Positions 1 through 11,126 of a stretch of 64,000 nucleotides of DNA are shown here, in pieces. The first letter of the stretch is position 1. Every line of letters begins with the position of its first letter. The stretch is from the NCBI GenBank assembly GCA_963691705.1, contig OY829542.1:40100579-40164578 (forward strand), read 5' to 3'. Source of the DNA: Viola odorata (taxonomy: Eukaryota; Streptophyta; Magnoliopsida; Malpighiales; Violaceae). The notes beneath the pieces are model-generated. The model worked only from the letters and a program-made list of their open reading frames with translations. It had not been told where the DNA came from and did no database searches. The position numbers and the translations under genes were made by a program.

Positions 1-272
1 TTGGTGAGCATTTAGCCGCGCATAATGTTGTTATCCCTGCCGGTTATAAGGCCACCGCTGCCCCTGAGTTGATACGCTTGAACAGTGTTTTGACGGGCAA
101 ACGTAGGGTTCTGTACGCACAAATGTTCCGTTATGGTTTCCGGCTTCCCGTCGACCCTTTCATAAAACAATTGTTTGCTGCTTGCGATTTGAGTCCCGTC
201 CAATTAGCCCCAAATGCATATTGCTATGTTTATGCCTTTCTGGAACTTTGTAAATATAAGGGGATCACTTCT

Positions 273-725
273 TGATAAAATATGATTCGATTATACCCGG
301 GGTAGGAAGAATCTTGGCGATATTCACCTCTGAGGGGGTGGTCCTCGCCGCCGCTACACCTGCAAGGCGCCGGAGGGGGTCCCCGGAGCAGGTACTCCGA
401 CGATCAAGTCAGTATAAGTAGCGAAATATAAGGGGTATGTAGGAGTAGTAGTGAGAGAGAGTAGAGAGAGAGTCCTCCTCTTTTTCTACCTAGGAGGGGG
501 TATTTATAGGATATTTGGTCGGGAGTGTTGTCTTGGGATGTCAATACTTATGGCGTACCGGGTGTGGGAATAAGCGCCATATCGTGTTGGATGGGCCCCC
601 CCCGCTGACGTCGACCACCCCCCGGTAGCAGGACTAGCAAGAGGCTAGGCGGGCCCTACAGTAGCTGAAGATGACGCACCCCCTGCCCGGACTAAAATGC
701 CCTGGGGGTATATCAATTGTTATCA
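273..725 (-). repeat. LTR (3' LTR in element orientation)
   Basis: This 453-bp LTR has TGATAA/TTATCA inverted ends. It differs from its partner at about four positions (CTGAGG/CTAAGG, CGGAGC/CGGCGC, AATATA/AATGTA, CTCTTT/CTCCTT). Confidence 0.92.
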
Positions 726-1065
726 TAAGCCCAACTGAAAACGAGCCCGAGTGTTTACCAAGGGCTTCATTCTCGACTTCTAGAGGAGTAGTATTTCCTT
801 CACGACGCGGTAGGTTCATGAGGATTTTCGAGTTTCTCTGACTCTTCTGGCATTCAAGCAATGTATTTCATTCCCGATATCTATCAGAACTCGGTATCTT
901 TGTACCAGATATACGACAGTAAAGCAGGCAACGCGAACCGAACGCTTTCGAGAACTATTGGCCACAGAAAGGATGTCGACCAAGTTGATAGCGGTGATGT
1001 CGTGGCGATAACGCTGGTCATAAACCAGAACTGATAATTTTGGCGATAAGCCAGAACTAATAACG

Positions 1066-1336
1066 CTAACGGCGAACCCTAATAGATAACGCTGACGGTG
1101 AACCCGAACAGATAACGCTGACGGTAACCCGAACAGATAACGCTGACGGCGAACCCGAACAGATAACGCTGACGGCGAACCCGAACAGATAACGCTGACG
1201 GTGAACCCGAACAGATAACGCTGACGGTGACCCGAACAGATAACGCTGATGGTAACCCGAACAGATAACGCTGACGGTGAACCCGAACAGATAACGCTGA
1301 CGGTGAACCCGAACAGATAACGCTGACGGGGACACA
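1066..1336. repeat. Tandem array, 25-26 bp unit
   Basis: About ten copies of a unit containing CAGATAACGCTGACGGTGAA, with one-base length variants that shift the frame. Overlapping open frames on the minus strand here are a by-product of the repeat. Confidence 0.9.
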
Positions 1337-1802
1337 ACACTGTAGCAAAGCAATGTCATAGCTTGCTGATGAAGATGGTGTCATCACGAGACCACCATGT
1401 AGTCAGCCAAATCATGGGCAGATAATAATAACAAGGTATTCTTCTTGATATCGCGACATGACTAAGAATGCGCATTTCAGCACTGGGAAGGAGATGTCAC
1501 AAATAAGATGGTGTACCATTGCTCCCATCACTGAGAATGTATTCCCTCGCTAATGACAAAAGATACCCCGTAGGCAGTAATAAATTCTTGCGTAATCTCG
1601 CTGCCTTTGTGGGCGTTAGTCTCTTCGCTATTTCGATATTTCATCGACTTTCCTGCGCATTCTCAAATGTTGTCTTGCCAGGTTAGTAAAAATAACATGT
1701 AATGACAAGTACTAGTTACCCTTAGAAGCTTTCACCCGCGCATATCGGGGTGTTGTTGATGTCACTTTTTCCATCCAAGCTCGTTGGATCCAGCTTTGCT
1801 GT

Positions 1803-2003
1803 AAGCCGCCTGCAATATTGACGCGGCTTTACGCCATAAGCTACCTACAATTTGTGCGGTTTTACGCCATAGCTACCTGCAATATTTTCGTAGTTTTATG
1901 CTGCTCGGAGCTACCTACAATATTGACGCGGCTTTACACTATAGGCCACCTACAAATTGTGCGGTTTTATGCCGTAGCTACCCGCAATATTGCACGCTTT
2001 CAC
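1803..2003. repeat. Degenerate tandem array, about 35-45 bp unit
   Basis: Around five diverged copies alternate CTACCTACAATATTGACGCG-like and ACAATTTGTGCGGTTTTA-like segments. It is part of the repeat-rich interior of the non-autonomous element. Confidence 0.7.
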
Positions 2004-2609
2004 ATTCCCCAAGATTTCAATTTGTACTCCACTTGAGTACCTGCATTGTTAGCTGTACAAATACACTAACAGTAACAGAGTTTGCTAACTTCGGTTAGCT
2101 TCCTCTAAGAAGGGGAAAATGATAATCTTAAAGGTGATAGCGATACCTTAGGGGAATAAACAAGGAACTCGGCCGTTGTTTAATTCCCGCTCCACTCCTT
2201 GCCTTTACGAAGGAGAATGACATGTCGTTGGAGACCTTTTTCGGTGATGAGAGACTGACCTCATGACATTATGAGGGCTCTTCAAACGGGGTAGATATTC
2301 ACCCGATAAGTCATATCAATGTTCATCCGGGGTAGATATTCACCTGCCAGATAATATTCTAAATTATCATTTATCTCACCTACCGTCATGATAAATGACC
2401 AGATATAAAGCAGGACTAGGCTGCAATCAGTGGCGTCACTTTGAGGCTCAATCGTGCCTGCTAAACTCCGATATCTCACTTAGATGTCTTCATGAGAATT
2501 ATAGCCCTTTAAACTATCTTCAAATCGAGCTATTATCCAGGAAATTCCGAGCACGTATGAATAAGATATGATTTTTTCCGTAAACTCAATATATGCGGAA
2601 ACTTCAACT

Positions 2610-3966
2610 AACGCGGAGGCAGCTGATAACACGGAGGAAGCTCCTACCACGGAGGAAGCTCTTATCGCTGAGGAAGCTCATAACACGGAGGAAGCTCCTA
2701 ACACGGAGGAAGCTCCTATCACGGAGGAAGCCCCTATCACGGAGGCAGCCCCTATCACGGAGGAAGCTCCTATCACGGAGGAAGCTCCTATCACGGAGGA
2801 AGCCCCTATCACGGAGGCAGCCCCTATCACGGAGGAAGCTCATAACACGGAGGAAGCCCCTATCACGGAGGAAGCCCCTATCACGGAGGAAGCTCCTATC
2901 ACGGAGGCAGCCCCTATCACGGAGGAAGCTCATAACACGGAGGAAGCTCCTATCACGGAGGAATCCCCTATCACGGAGGAATCCCCTATCACGGAGGAAG
3001 CTCCTATCACGGAGGCAGCTCCTAACACGGAGTAAGCTCCTATCACGGAGGAAGCTCCTATCACGGAGGAAGCCCCTATCACGGAGGAAGATCCTAACAC
3101 GGAGGAAGCTCCTATCACGGAGGCAGCTCCTAACACGGAGGAAGCTCATATCACGGAGGAAGCTCCTATCACGGAGGAAGCCCCTATCACGGAGGAAGCT
3201 CCTATCACGGAGGCAGCTCCTAACACGGAGGAAGCTCATATCACGGAGGAAGCTCCTATCACAGAGGAAGCCCCTATCACGGAGGAAGCCCCTATCACGG
3301 AGGAAGCCCCTATCACGGAGGCAGCCCCTATCATGGAGGAAGCTCATAACACGGAGGAAGCCCCTATCACGGAGGAAGCCCCTATCACGGAGGAAGCTCC
3401 TATCACGGAGGCAGCTCCTAACACGGAGGAAGCTTATAACACGGAGGAAGCTCCTATCGCGGAGGAAGCCCCTATCGCGGAGGAAGCCCCTATCACGGAG
3501 GAAGCTCCTAACACGGAGGCAGCTCATAACACGGAGGAAGCTCATAACACGGAGGAAGCCCCTATCGCAGAGGAAGCCCCTAACACGGAGGCAGCTCATA
3601 ACACGGAGGAAGCTCATAACACGGAGGAAGCTCCTAACACGGAGGAAGCTCCTATCACGGAGCTCATATCGCGGAGGAAGCTCCTATCGCGGAGGAAGCC
3701 CCTATCACGGAGGAAGCTCCTATCACGGAGGAAGCTCCTATCACGGAGGAAGCCCCTATCACGGAGGAAGCTCCTATCACGGAGGCAGCTCCTAACACGG
3801 AGGAAGCTCATAACACGGAGGAAGCTCCTAACACGGAGGAAGCTCCTATCACGGAGGAAGCCCCTATCACGGAGGCAGCCCCTATCACGGAGGAAGCTCA
3901 TAACACGGAGGAAGCTCCTATCACGGAGGAAGCTCCTATCACGGAGGAAGCTCATAACACGGAGGC
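2610..3966. repeat. 18-bp minisatellite, about 75 copies
   Basis: The unit is GGAGGAAGCTCCTATCAC with common variants (GCTCATAAC, GCAGCTCCTAAC, GCCCCTATC). Because 18 is a multiple of three, frames stay open for hundreds of codons: one plus frame reads EEAPIT hexapeptides, another RRKLLS, and a minus frame SFLRDR. No frame shows sequence other than the repeat, so I treat it as non-coding. Confidence 0.93.
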
Positions 3967-4150
3967 AGATCTGATCTTTTTGCCTTCTAACAATAGAATG
4001 ACCATTCAAACTCATATCATCGGATCCAGGCTAAAACCACATGGTGAACCCATTACCAGAAAAACCAGCGGCGGCAATGGAAAATAATAAACATGTATAT
4101 GGAGAGGAGAGCCTTCAGATCTCAAGGAACTCACTTGACGATCTAAATAC

Positions 4151-4167
4151 TCTCAACGAGAGCACCA
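4151..4167 (-). other. Primer-binding-site-like sequence
   Basis: Read on the minus strand it is TGGTGCTCTCGTTGAGA, two bases from the LTR. It matches the PBS of the resident Tat element (TGGTGCTTTCATTGAGA) at most positions. The tRNA was not assigned. Confidence 0.65.
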
Positions 4168-4169
4168 TT

Positions 4170-4622
4170 TGATAAAATATGATTCGATTATACCCGGGGT
4201 AGGAAGAATCTTGGCGATATTCACCTCTAAGGGGGTGGTCCTCGCCGCCGCTACACCTGCAAGGCGCCGGAGGGGGTCCCCGGCGCAGGTACTCCGACGA
4301 TCAAGTCAGTATAAGTAGCGAAATGTAAGGGGTATGTAGGAGTAGTAGTGAGAGAGAGTAGAGAGAGAGTCCTCCTCCTTTTCTACCTAGGAGGGGGTAT
4401 TTATAGGATATTTGGTCGGGAGTGTTGTCTTGGGATGTCAATACTTATGGCGTACCGGGTGTGGGAATAAGCGCCATATCGTGTTGGATGGGCCCCCCCC
4501 GCTGACGTCGACCACCCCCCGGTAGCAGGACTAGCAAGAGGCTAGGCGGGCCCTACAGTAGCTGAAGATGACGCACCCCCTGCCCGGACTAAAATGCCCT
4601 GGGGGTATATCAATTGTTATCA
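4170..4622 (-). repeat. LTR (5' LTR in element orientation)
   Basis: Partner of the LTR at 273-725, with the same length and ends. It adjoins the PBS-like sequence on its left side. Confidence 0.92.
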
Positions 4623-6660
4623 CTTCTCCTACCCTTTTGTTGCTTAAGTCAGTGTTTAAGTTGATGAAGTGTCGGGGTGTGATAACGATATCGCCCCGTT
4701 ATGACGACGATTCACTCAAATCCTTTACTTGGAAACTCCTCTATATTGAGTCTTCCGTCGAGGCCTGGAAAAAGGAGTTCTTTGTGATAGATCTTCCTGA
4801 AGTTCCTGGTTCTTGGTGGCGATCTGGGTTTAACCAAGACGTCAAGGATAGCACCTGGGGCCGGCCGGAGAGCCTTCCTCAGCCTGAACAAGGCTGGTTG
4901 GACAAATTGCTTCAACTGGAAATCAGCATTCATACCCGTTATCTGGCATGCGGGGCGGACATTCAATCCTGTATTAGACGTGAGTGCCGTGTTGCTTCCT
5001 TCCTTATTACTGTTGATACTAACGCTAACGTTATTTTGTGATCATGCAGCGATGGATCCCAATTACATGCCTGAGAGCCTTAGGAGACGACTAAAAAGGG
5101 CTCGGGAAAGAGAAGAAAAGGAGAGGGTTGCCCCCACGGAAGCTACTGATAACCCAACTGCACCAACCACTGCTTCCGTGAGCCTTGCTCAAGTATCCTC
5201 TTCCTCGGCTAGTGAGGGAAATACCGACATCCCTTCGAGTATCCCCATCGTGACCGTTGCTGCTCATCCTACTCAGCCATCTTATTCTAAAGTCCCTAAG
5301 GGCCTTGCCAAAGGAAAAAAGGAGAAAAGAACGAGAAGCGTTGCTGCTCTCACTCTTTCTCCGGACGCGACAGCTTCTTCAGAAGCGCCTCCTCTTGACA
5401 CTGCTGTTGTGAGTGTACTTTTTGGCCGCGATATGTTGTATATCGTTTTCTGCCGATACTTCATCCGTTTCTGCAATGCATGTTTTATATTATTTTCTTT
5501 TTTGTGTAGGGTACCGTTGCTGATTCTACCCCCGCACTTCCCGTGGGCGATATGGAGCTGGGCTATGCACTGGGTGGTTCTAAGAAAAGACGCCTGCGGG
5601 AAGGCGAGGGTGGCAGCCTATCTTCTACTGATGCCGCGACAGAGGTCAGATCTGCCGGTGCTTTTGTTTCCGTGGCTGCTTCCCAGGGTCATCCTTCTGA
5701 GTTTTTGGCGAACATGGGTACAGCTGAGCCTTTCGGGGCTTTGCCCAACTCTTTTGGCGGGCCTGTTCATTCATATCCTCCTAACCTAGACTACCAAGAG
5801 GGTTTGTAGGATTTTTCGGGCTACCATTCCCATGATCCCTACATCACCCAAGGGGGTACTTCTACACAGGTTCACCCTCCTATTCCCTTGGTGTTCGTCC
5901 CTTCGAGCGTTCCATTGTCGCAACGTTCGGGCGAAGGGGCTACCACTTTCAACTTTGTTGCTGACTTAAGTTTAGTGAGTGAGTCCGGTACCGTGACTCA
6001 TCAAGTTGGCTTATATGATTTTCGCAACACCGGCTTGGCGGCTATCGAGGGCGATGGTTCGAATGAGGTTTCTGCTTTATTGGGCGCCAGATATTATCGT
6101 CTGCTGCAGAGCGGGAGGCTTTCCTTTCTAAGGTTGATGATGACAAGGCGAGTTCGTTACGTTCCAGCCTCTTCACTAACTTCGTGAAGTTCCATTACTA
6201 GACAGAGCACGCGCAGCGTCAGACTGCCTCTCTTGCCGCCACCTTGGCTGAACTTTCCAAAGAGAGAAATGAGAAGAAAAAGCTGCTGGAGAAACGTACT
6301 CACTTATTGCTGACCCAGCAGGAACTGAAAAGGCAAGCGTCCGCCCTTGATGCTGCCTTGACAGCCGAAAAAGCCAAGAATGTTGCCCTAGAAGAAGAGA
6401 AGTCATCTTTGGCAAAGGAGAAAGCTACCCTCGAAGAAGGGAAGGTTGCCCTGGAAGAGGAGTCAGCCGATAAGTGTCTGTGGCATGTCGAGTGGACTAC
6501 CATTATTTTGGTTAATTGCTTCGAGGAGGTTCATGGGATAGATGCGTATAAAGGTAAGGAGGTCACGAGGGCTTTCAAACAGAAGTCTGTCGACCTTAAT
6601 GAAGCGGGTTTTCGCCAAGCTAAGGCAGAGGGCTGGAAACGGAGGAACCCCAAGGGCTGA

Positions 6661-7903
6661 CGCACCCTGAAGCTTCGTCGCCTCTTCTGTAGCTATCGAG
6701 AATTGCCAGGCTTTTTGTTTTTTGCCTCTACGGCGTTATTGTTTTGAGCCTTAGAACTCGTGACCCCTCAAAGGCATTTTCATATATTCAAACAGTTTAT
6801 ATCTTTATCGTTGTCTTTCCCTTTCTTTAATTTTCACTTTTTGAAACTCCCCTGGCGTCATCGTCGCCCTGATAACATAATGTGTTTACTTTCTCAAGCA
6901 GGCTCCTAGCGTTTCGGTAACAGAAATCGCAGAGGTCGGTATTAAGTCAGCTTTCCTGACGAGTCTCATGATATCACCATTCGTGCGATCATCAATCTTT
7001 CCGCAGCTCGAAAAGTATTCTACACATTCGTAATTGTAAATCATTAGTAGCATAACATGCTATAAGAAACAGTAATTACCCGTAGGAGCCTTTCTGCTGC
7101 CGTCATAGGGCGTTAATACGGAAACCGCGTAATCACCTTTTCTATCAGCTTTATACTTCACCAGGGATTACGCATCTGGTTACTAGCTGGGATCTCACGA
7201 TTCTTCGTGTTTCCATATTTCCACGGTCGGCCTGGAAAGTGCCTCATCTTAGTGAGCCGTCGGATCAGGACAGGCCGTCACAAGGCTAGGGTTTTTCACT
7301 TTCAGGCGTTGTCCTCGCGTCTAGAATCGTGCCCTTACTTAATGAGCCATCTATATTAGCCCGGTCACTAGGATAGGACTTTTTATTTCTAGAACGGAGT
7401 TACTATTTCCCTGGGGCGTGCCTTGTCTTGATGTACCGTCTCCACGAGAACGGTCAGTACAAGAAAAGGGTTTTCACTCCCAAGGATACCGGGAAGTGCC
7501 CTCACTTAGTGAGCCATCTGATCAAGATCGGTCATCACAAGGATAGGACTTTTCACTCCCGGGGGCGTTAGGGACCTTTCAATCCCGACGCTAGTTCAAG
7601 GCATGCTGGGTCGTGCCCTCACTTAGTGAGTCGTCTGATTAAGACCGGCTGTCACAAGGATGAGACTTTTCACTCCCAGGATCCCCCTTTTTTATCTACA
7701 CAAAAGCAACCACAAACACCCAAGAAAGCTCTTTCACCGAGCGTTAGGGTTGGCATCAGCCAAAGGTGCAGATAAAATCAAGTTCTAGGATAATATAATT
7801 TCAAACGAGCGATGTTCCAAGAGTTAAGTAAGGGAGTACCATCGAGTGTCTCCAGATGATAGGCTCCTTTCCCGATGACGCGGGTAACGCGATACGGCCC
7901 CTC
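6661..7903 (-). other. 3' untranslated region of the Tat element with degenerate repeats
   Basis: No gene is seen here. It lies between the end of integrase on the minus strand and the end of the opposite-strand gene. Between about 7225 and 7685 there are roughly five diverged ~110-bp units, each with a CCTCACTTAGTGAGCC-like and a CAAGGATAGGACTTTTCACT-like segment. Tandem arrays in this position are a known trait of Tat elements. Confidence 0.7.
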
Positions 7904-9277
7904 TTAGTTTGGACTGAGCTTCCCCACGCGTTGACCAGCCGCTCGCTTGTCTCTGAGCACCAGATCGCCTTCCTTCAGCAACCGTTCTTTGACACGCTTG
8001 TTATGATAACGGGCCATCTTTCGCTTGTAATGTAGCGTTTTCAAGAGGGTTTCTTCTCGGACCTCTGGTAATGCGTCAAGGTTAGCTTGTAGCCTTTCCT
8101 CATTTAGCTCCTCCCAAAAGTGAGCCACTCGCAGGCTCATGGTATCGATTTCTACTGGCGTAACAGCCTCGGTTCTGAAGGCCAATGCGAAAGGTGTTTC
8201 TCCGGTACTGGTTTTAGCGGTCATGCGGTACGCCCACATCACGTACGGCAGCTCGTCGACCCACTTCATTTTAGACCCCTCAAGTTTTTTCTTAATGCCG
8301 CTGAGGATGCTCCGGTTGGTCACTTCCGCCTGCCCATTGGTTTGCGGGTGAGCCACGGAAGAGAATCGCTGCTCAATCCCGAATTCCGAGCACTGGTCTT
8401 TGAAGAATTAGCTGGTGAACTGTGTTCCGTTATCGCTGACTAGGATGCGGGGTACGCCAAACCTCATGATAACTTGGTATTTGAAGAAACGCCAAGTTTT
8501 TTCCGTCGTGATGTTGGCGACCGCTTCAGCTTCTGCCCACTTCGTAAAGTAGTCCACTGCCACTATTACAAATTTCAGTTGGGACCTTACCCTTAGAAAT
8601 GGGCCCAGGATGTCAATCCCCCATTTAGCAAAAGGGCAAGGGGTGATAATCTCGGATATTTCAGTGGCGGGACGTCGAGGAATTTTAGAGAACTCCTGGC
8701 ATTTCGGGCAAGTTTGCACGTAGTTGTGGCAATCTCTCCGGATAGTGGGCCAATAGAATCCAGATCTGAAAACTTGAGCAGCCAGGGTGCCACCCGACAC
8801 GTGCATACCGCACACCCCTTCGTGAATTTTGCGCAAGGTGTGAAGACCCTCTTGCTCCGTTATAAATTTGGCGGTTGGGTGAGAAAAGCATCTCTGAACT
8901 AGGTCCCCGTCATAGTACGTACAGCGAGCTGCCTGTCTCAACACCCTTTTCTTTTCAGCGATATCCACAGGCAGTTCTTCGTGTTTCAAGTATTGGATTA
9001 CGGGGACCCGCCCGTCATTCTCGAGTTCTTCCACACACAGAGACACTTTCTCTTCCATGAAGGAAGGTACAGATAACTCACGGTAATACACACCTTTGGG
9101 TATGGACGCTTCCGGGTCTGCGGCAAACTTGGCAAGATTATCAGCTTCGGCATTGTCCTCTCGGGGAATGTGCTCAAAGCTGACTTGCATGCCTTCTTTC
9201 TTTATTTCCAATAGCTCTCGCATCACCTTGGCGAGGTATTGGACCATGATGGGCTCCCGGGCCTGAGAGCGCCCCAA
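7904..9277 (-). pseudogene. Integrase region of the Tat pol, with a stop codon
   Basis: The frame begins with the end of the RNase H-like region (EHIPREDNAEADNLAK) and runs into integrase. The zinc-binding part shows HEGVCGMHVSGG and then CPKCQ. The catalytic core shows KWGIDILGP (first Asp) and VSDNGTQF (second Asp). An in-frame stop near 8406 separates this from HPQTNGQAEVTNR and the C-terminal half, which contains the third acidic residue (GQAE) and ends at 7904. The enzyme would join element cDNA to the genome. This copy cannot make it intact without readthrough. Confidence 0.88.
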
Positions 9278-11126
9278 GACCTGGTCGATTACCAGTTTGG
9301 AGTCACCATAAATTTTTAAACGTAAGTCTCCTATTCTTCCGTTATCGTGCCTACCTTTGGAGGAAAGACTTCTCCCTATCCTGAGTCCGGCTAGTAACGC
9401 CTCATATTCTGCCGCGTTATTGGATAACGGCTGCAGGATTCGGATGGCGTACTGTATTCACATGTCGTGCGGCCCATTTATGAAGATTCCTGCTCCAGCC
9501 AATTCTTGGTTTTTAGCTCCATCTACATGAATGATCCAGAGGTCCGTATAAGTTTCCAAAAATGGGAGATCCACGTCGCCCCATTGCTCTTCGGTACATC
9601 TGTTAACGGATCTTCTGTAAAGGTGCATTCTGCTATAAAATCTGCCAGGATTTGAGCCTTCATGGATGGCCGGGACTGATACCTCAGCCCGTATTACTCG
9701 AGTTCGAGAGCCCAGATTAACATTCTTCCTGAGGACTCAGGCTTTCGAAATATTCTCTTCAGAGGTTGGTCTTTAAGCATGATAACGGGGTAGGACTGGA
9801 AGTATCTGCCTATTTTTCGAGTGGCTTGTATCAGTGCAAACGCTATTTTCTCGATTCGAGCATATCGCAGCTCAGCATCTTTCAGAACGTGACTTACAAA
9901 ATATACAGGGCGGTGCGCGTGGCTATCATCGCGAATGAGGACGGCACTAACCACTTCGTCTGCAGCGCCGAGATATAAATATAAAGTATCACCCGGCTCC
10001 GGCCTTGTCAGCAGTAGGTCAGACGATAGGTGATCTTTTAGGCTAACAAACGCCCCTTCAGATTCTGGGGTCCACCCGAACGGTGCTTTCTTGCGTATGA
10101 CTTTGAAAAAAGGGAGACACTTCTCGCCTTGTTTGGAAATAAATCGTCCTAGGGCGATAACGCGCCCTGTTAGCCTTTGTACCTCCTTAACGATTCTTGG
10201 AGATATCATGTCTTGTATGGCTTTAATCTTCAATGGGTTATGCTGGATTCCTTTTTGGTTGACTACGTAGCCCAGGAATTTCCCCGTCTGAAACGCAAAC
10301 ATGCATTTTCGGGGGTTCAGTTTCATACTGTGCCTTTTCATTACGTTAAAGACTTCTTTCAGATCCTGTAAGTGATCCTGAAAGTTCGCACTCTTTACCA
10401 ATATATCATCAACATATGCTTCCACATTTCTGCCTATCTGTTCTTCGAATATTTTGTTAGCCATACGTTGGAACATCGCCCCAGCGTTCTTTAGCCCAAA
10501 CGGCATCGCCGTATAACAGTAAGTGGCCTTAGGAGTGATGAAGGCAGTCTTTCTTCATCTTCAACGGCCATGGGAATTTGGTGGTATCCGGAGTTAGCGT
10601 CAAGTGAACTCAAATATGCGTACCTGGCAGTCTGATCTACTAGTTGGTCAATACGGGGAAGCGGGTAGCAATCCTTAGGGCAAGCATCGTTCAAATCGGT
10701 AAAGTCGATACACATGCGCCAGTCTCTATTGGGCTTAGGAACGAGAACTGGGTTGGCTAACCAAGTAGGGTATTGAACTTCACGGATGAACCCCGCATCA
10801 AGGAGCTTCGTCACTTCTTTATCAACGGCTAAAGCTTTTTCCGTAGAAAACGTGCGTCACTTTTGCTGGACCGGCCTGACGCTAGGGTCAACATTGAGCC
10901 GGTGTTCTGCTATTTCGTGCGATATACCCGGCATGTTTGTGGGTTTCCACGCGAACTCTCCTCGACATTTGTTCAGTAACCGGACTAGTTGAAGTTTTTC
11001 CGCTGGACTGAGCTTTTCACTGACTAGGAAGCTCGCTTCTTCTATGCCTATCACTGGTACGGGCACCATTTTGTCCAGAGGTTGAGCGCGCTTCTCATCA
11101 CCCTGTTCGTACGGGTCCACATACAT
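9278..11126 (-). pseudogene. Reverse transcriptase and RNase H of the Tat pol, broken
   Basis: The N-terminal part (10857-11126) ends in an in-frame TGA. The RT palm follows at 10491-10814 (NPVLVPKPNRDWRMCIDF, LSSLDANSGYHQI). A frame change near 10500 leads to the part with YVDDILVK (10.4 kb), which holds the catalytic Asp pair, then the thumb and the first RNase H (to 9694). From 9694 to 9278 the frame is lost but translated pieces still look like a second RNase H-type domain, as expected for the Tat lineage. At least one TGA and two frame changes make it inactive. Confidence 0.88.

Larger units (their letters stand above)
273..4622 (-). mobile_element. Young non-autonomous Tat-like LTR element made of tandem arrays
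   Basis: Two 453-bp direct repeats (273-725 and 4170-4622) begin TGATAA and end TTATCA. The whole unit is flanked by CTTCT at 268-272 and 4623-4627, a 5-bp target duplication. I count four substitutions between the LTRs, so the insertion is recent. A primer-binding-site-like sequence adjoins 4170 on the minus strand, as in the resident Tat element, and the LTRs share stretches with the Tat LTR at 13723-14348 (for example around CACCTGCAA and GCTGACGTCGACCA). No gag or pol is present; the 3.4-kb interior is mostly repeats. It probably moves with proteins of a related autonomous Tat element (inference). Confidence 0.92.
1..6660 (+). pseudogene. Antisense accessory gene of the Tat element (putative gypsy-type transposon domain), split by an insertion
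   Basis: The first part (3-272) encodes a segment including YGFRLPVDPF and LSPVQLAPNA, typical of the plant 'putative gypsy type transposon' domain (PF04195). The reading frame stops at the 4.35-kb insertion and resumes at 4623: leaving out 273-4622 and one copy of CTTCT joins GITS to PTLLLLK in frame. Two introns with GT-AG ends are visible, 4980-5049 and 5409-5509. The downstream exons encode a basic, Ser/Thr-rich segment (MDPNYMPESLRRRLKR, 5052 on) and then a Glu/Lys coiled coil (about 6247-6470). The copy has an in-frame TAG at 5807-5809 and a frame change near 6110-6190, so it is broken. Function is unknown; genes of this kind lie antisense to pol in Tat elements. The 5' end is outside the window. 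Confidence 0.75.

Noticed and set aside
1066..1336. CRISPR-like appearance of regular repeats
   Set aside because: The units are contiguous without unique spacers, and the surroundings are a plant retroelement.
816..1387. Overlapping minus-strand frames with ALSVRVHRQRYLFG repeats
   Set aside because: They follow from the 25-26 bp tandem repeat; different frames show the same peptides because unit length changes.
2593..3795. 400-codon plus-strand frame and 337-codon minus-strand frame
   Set aside because: Both are produced by the 18-bp minisatellite; there is no non-repeat coding sequence and several frames are open at once.
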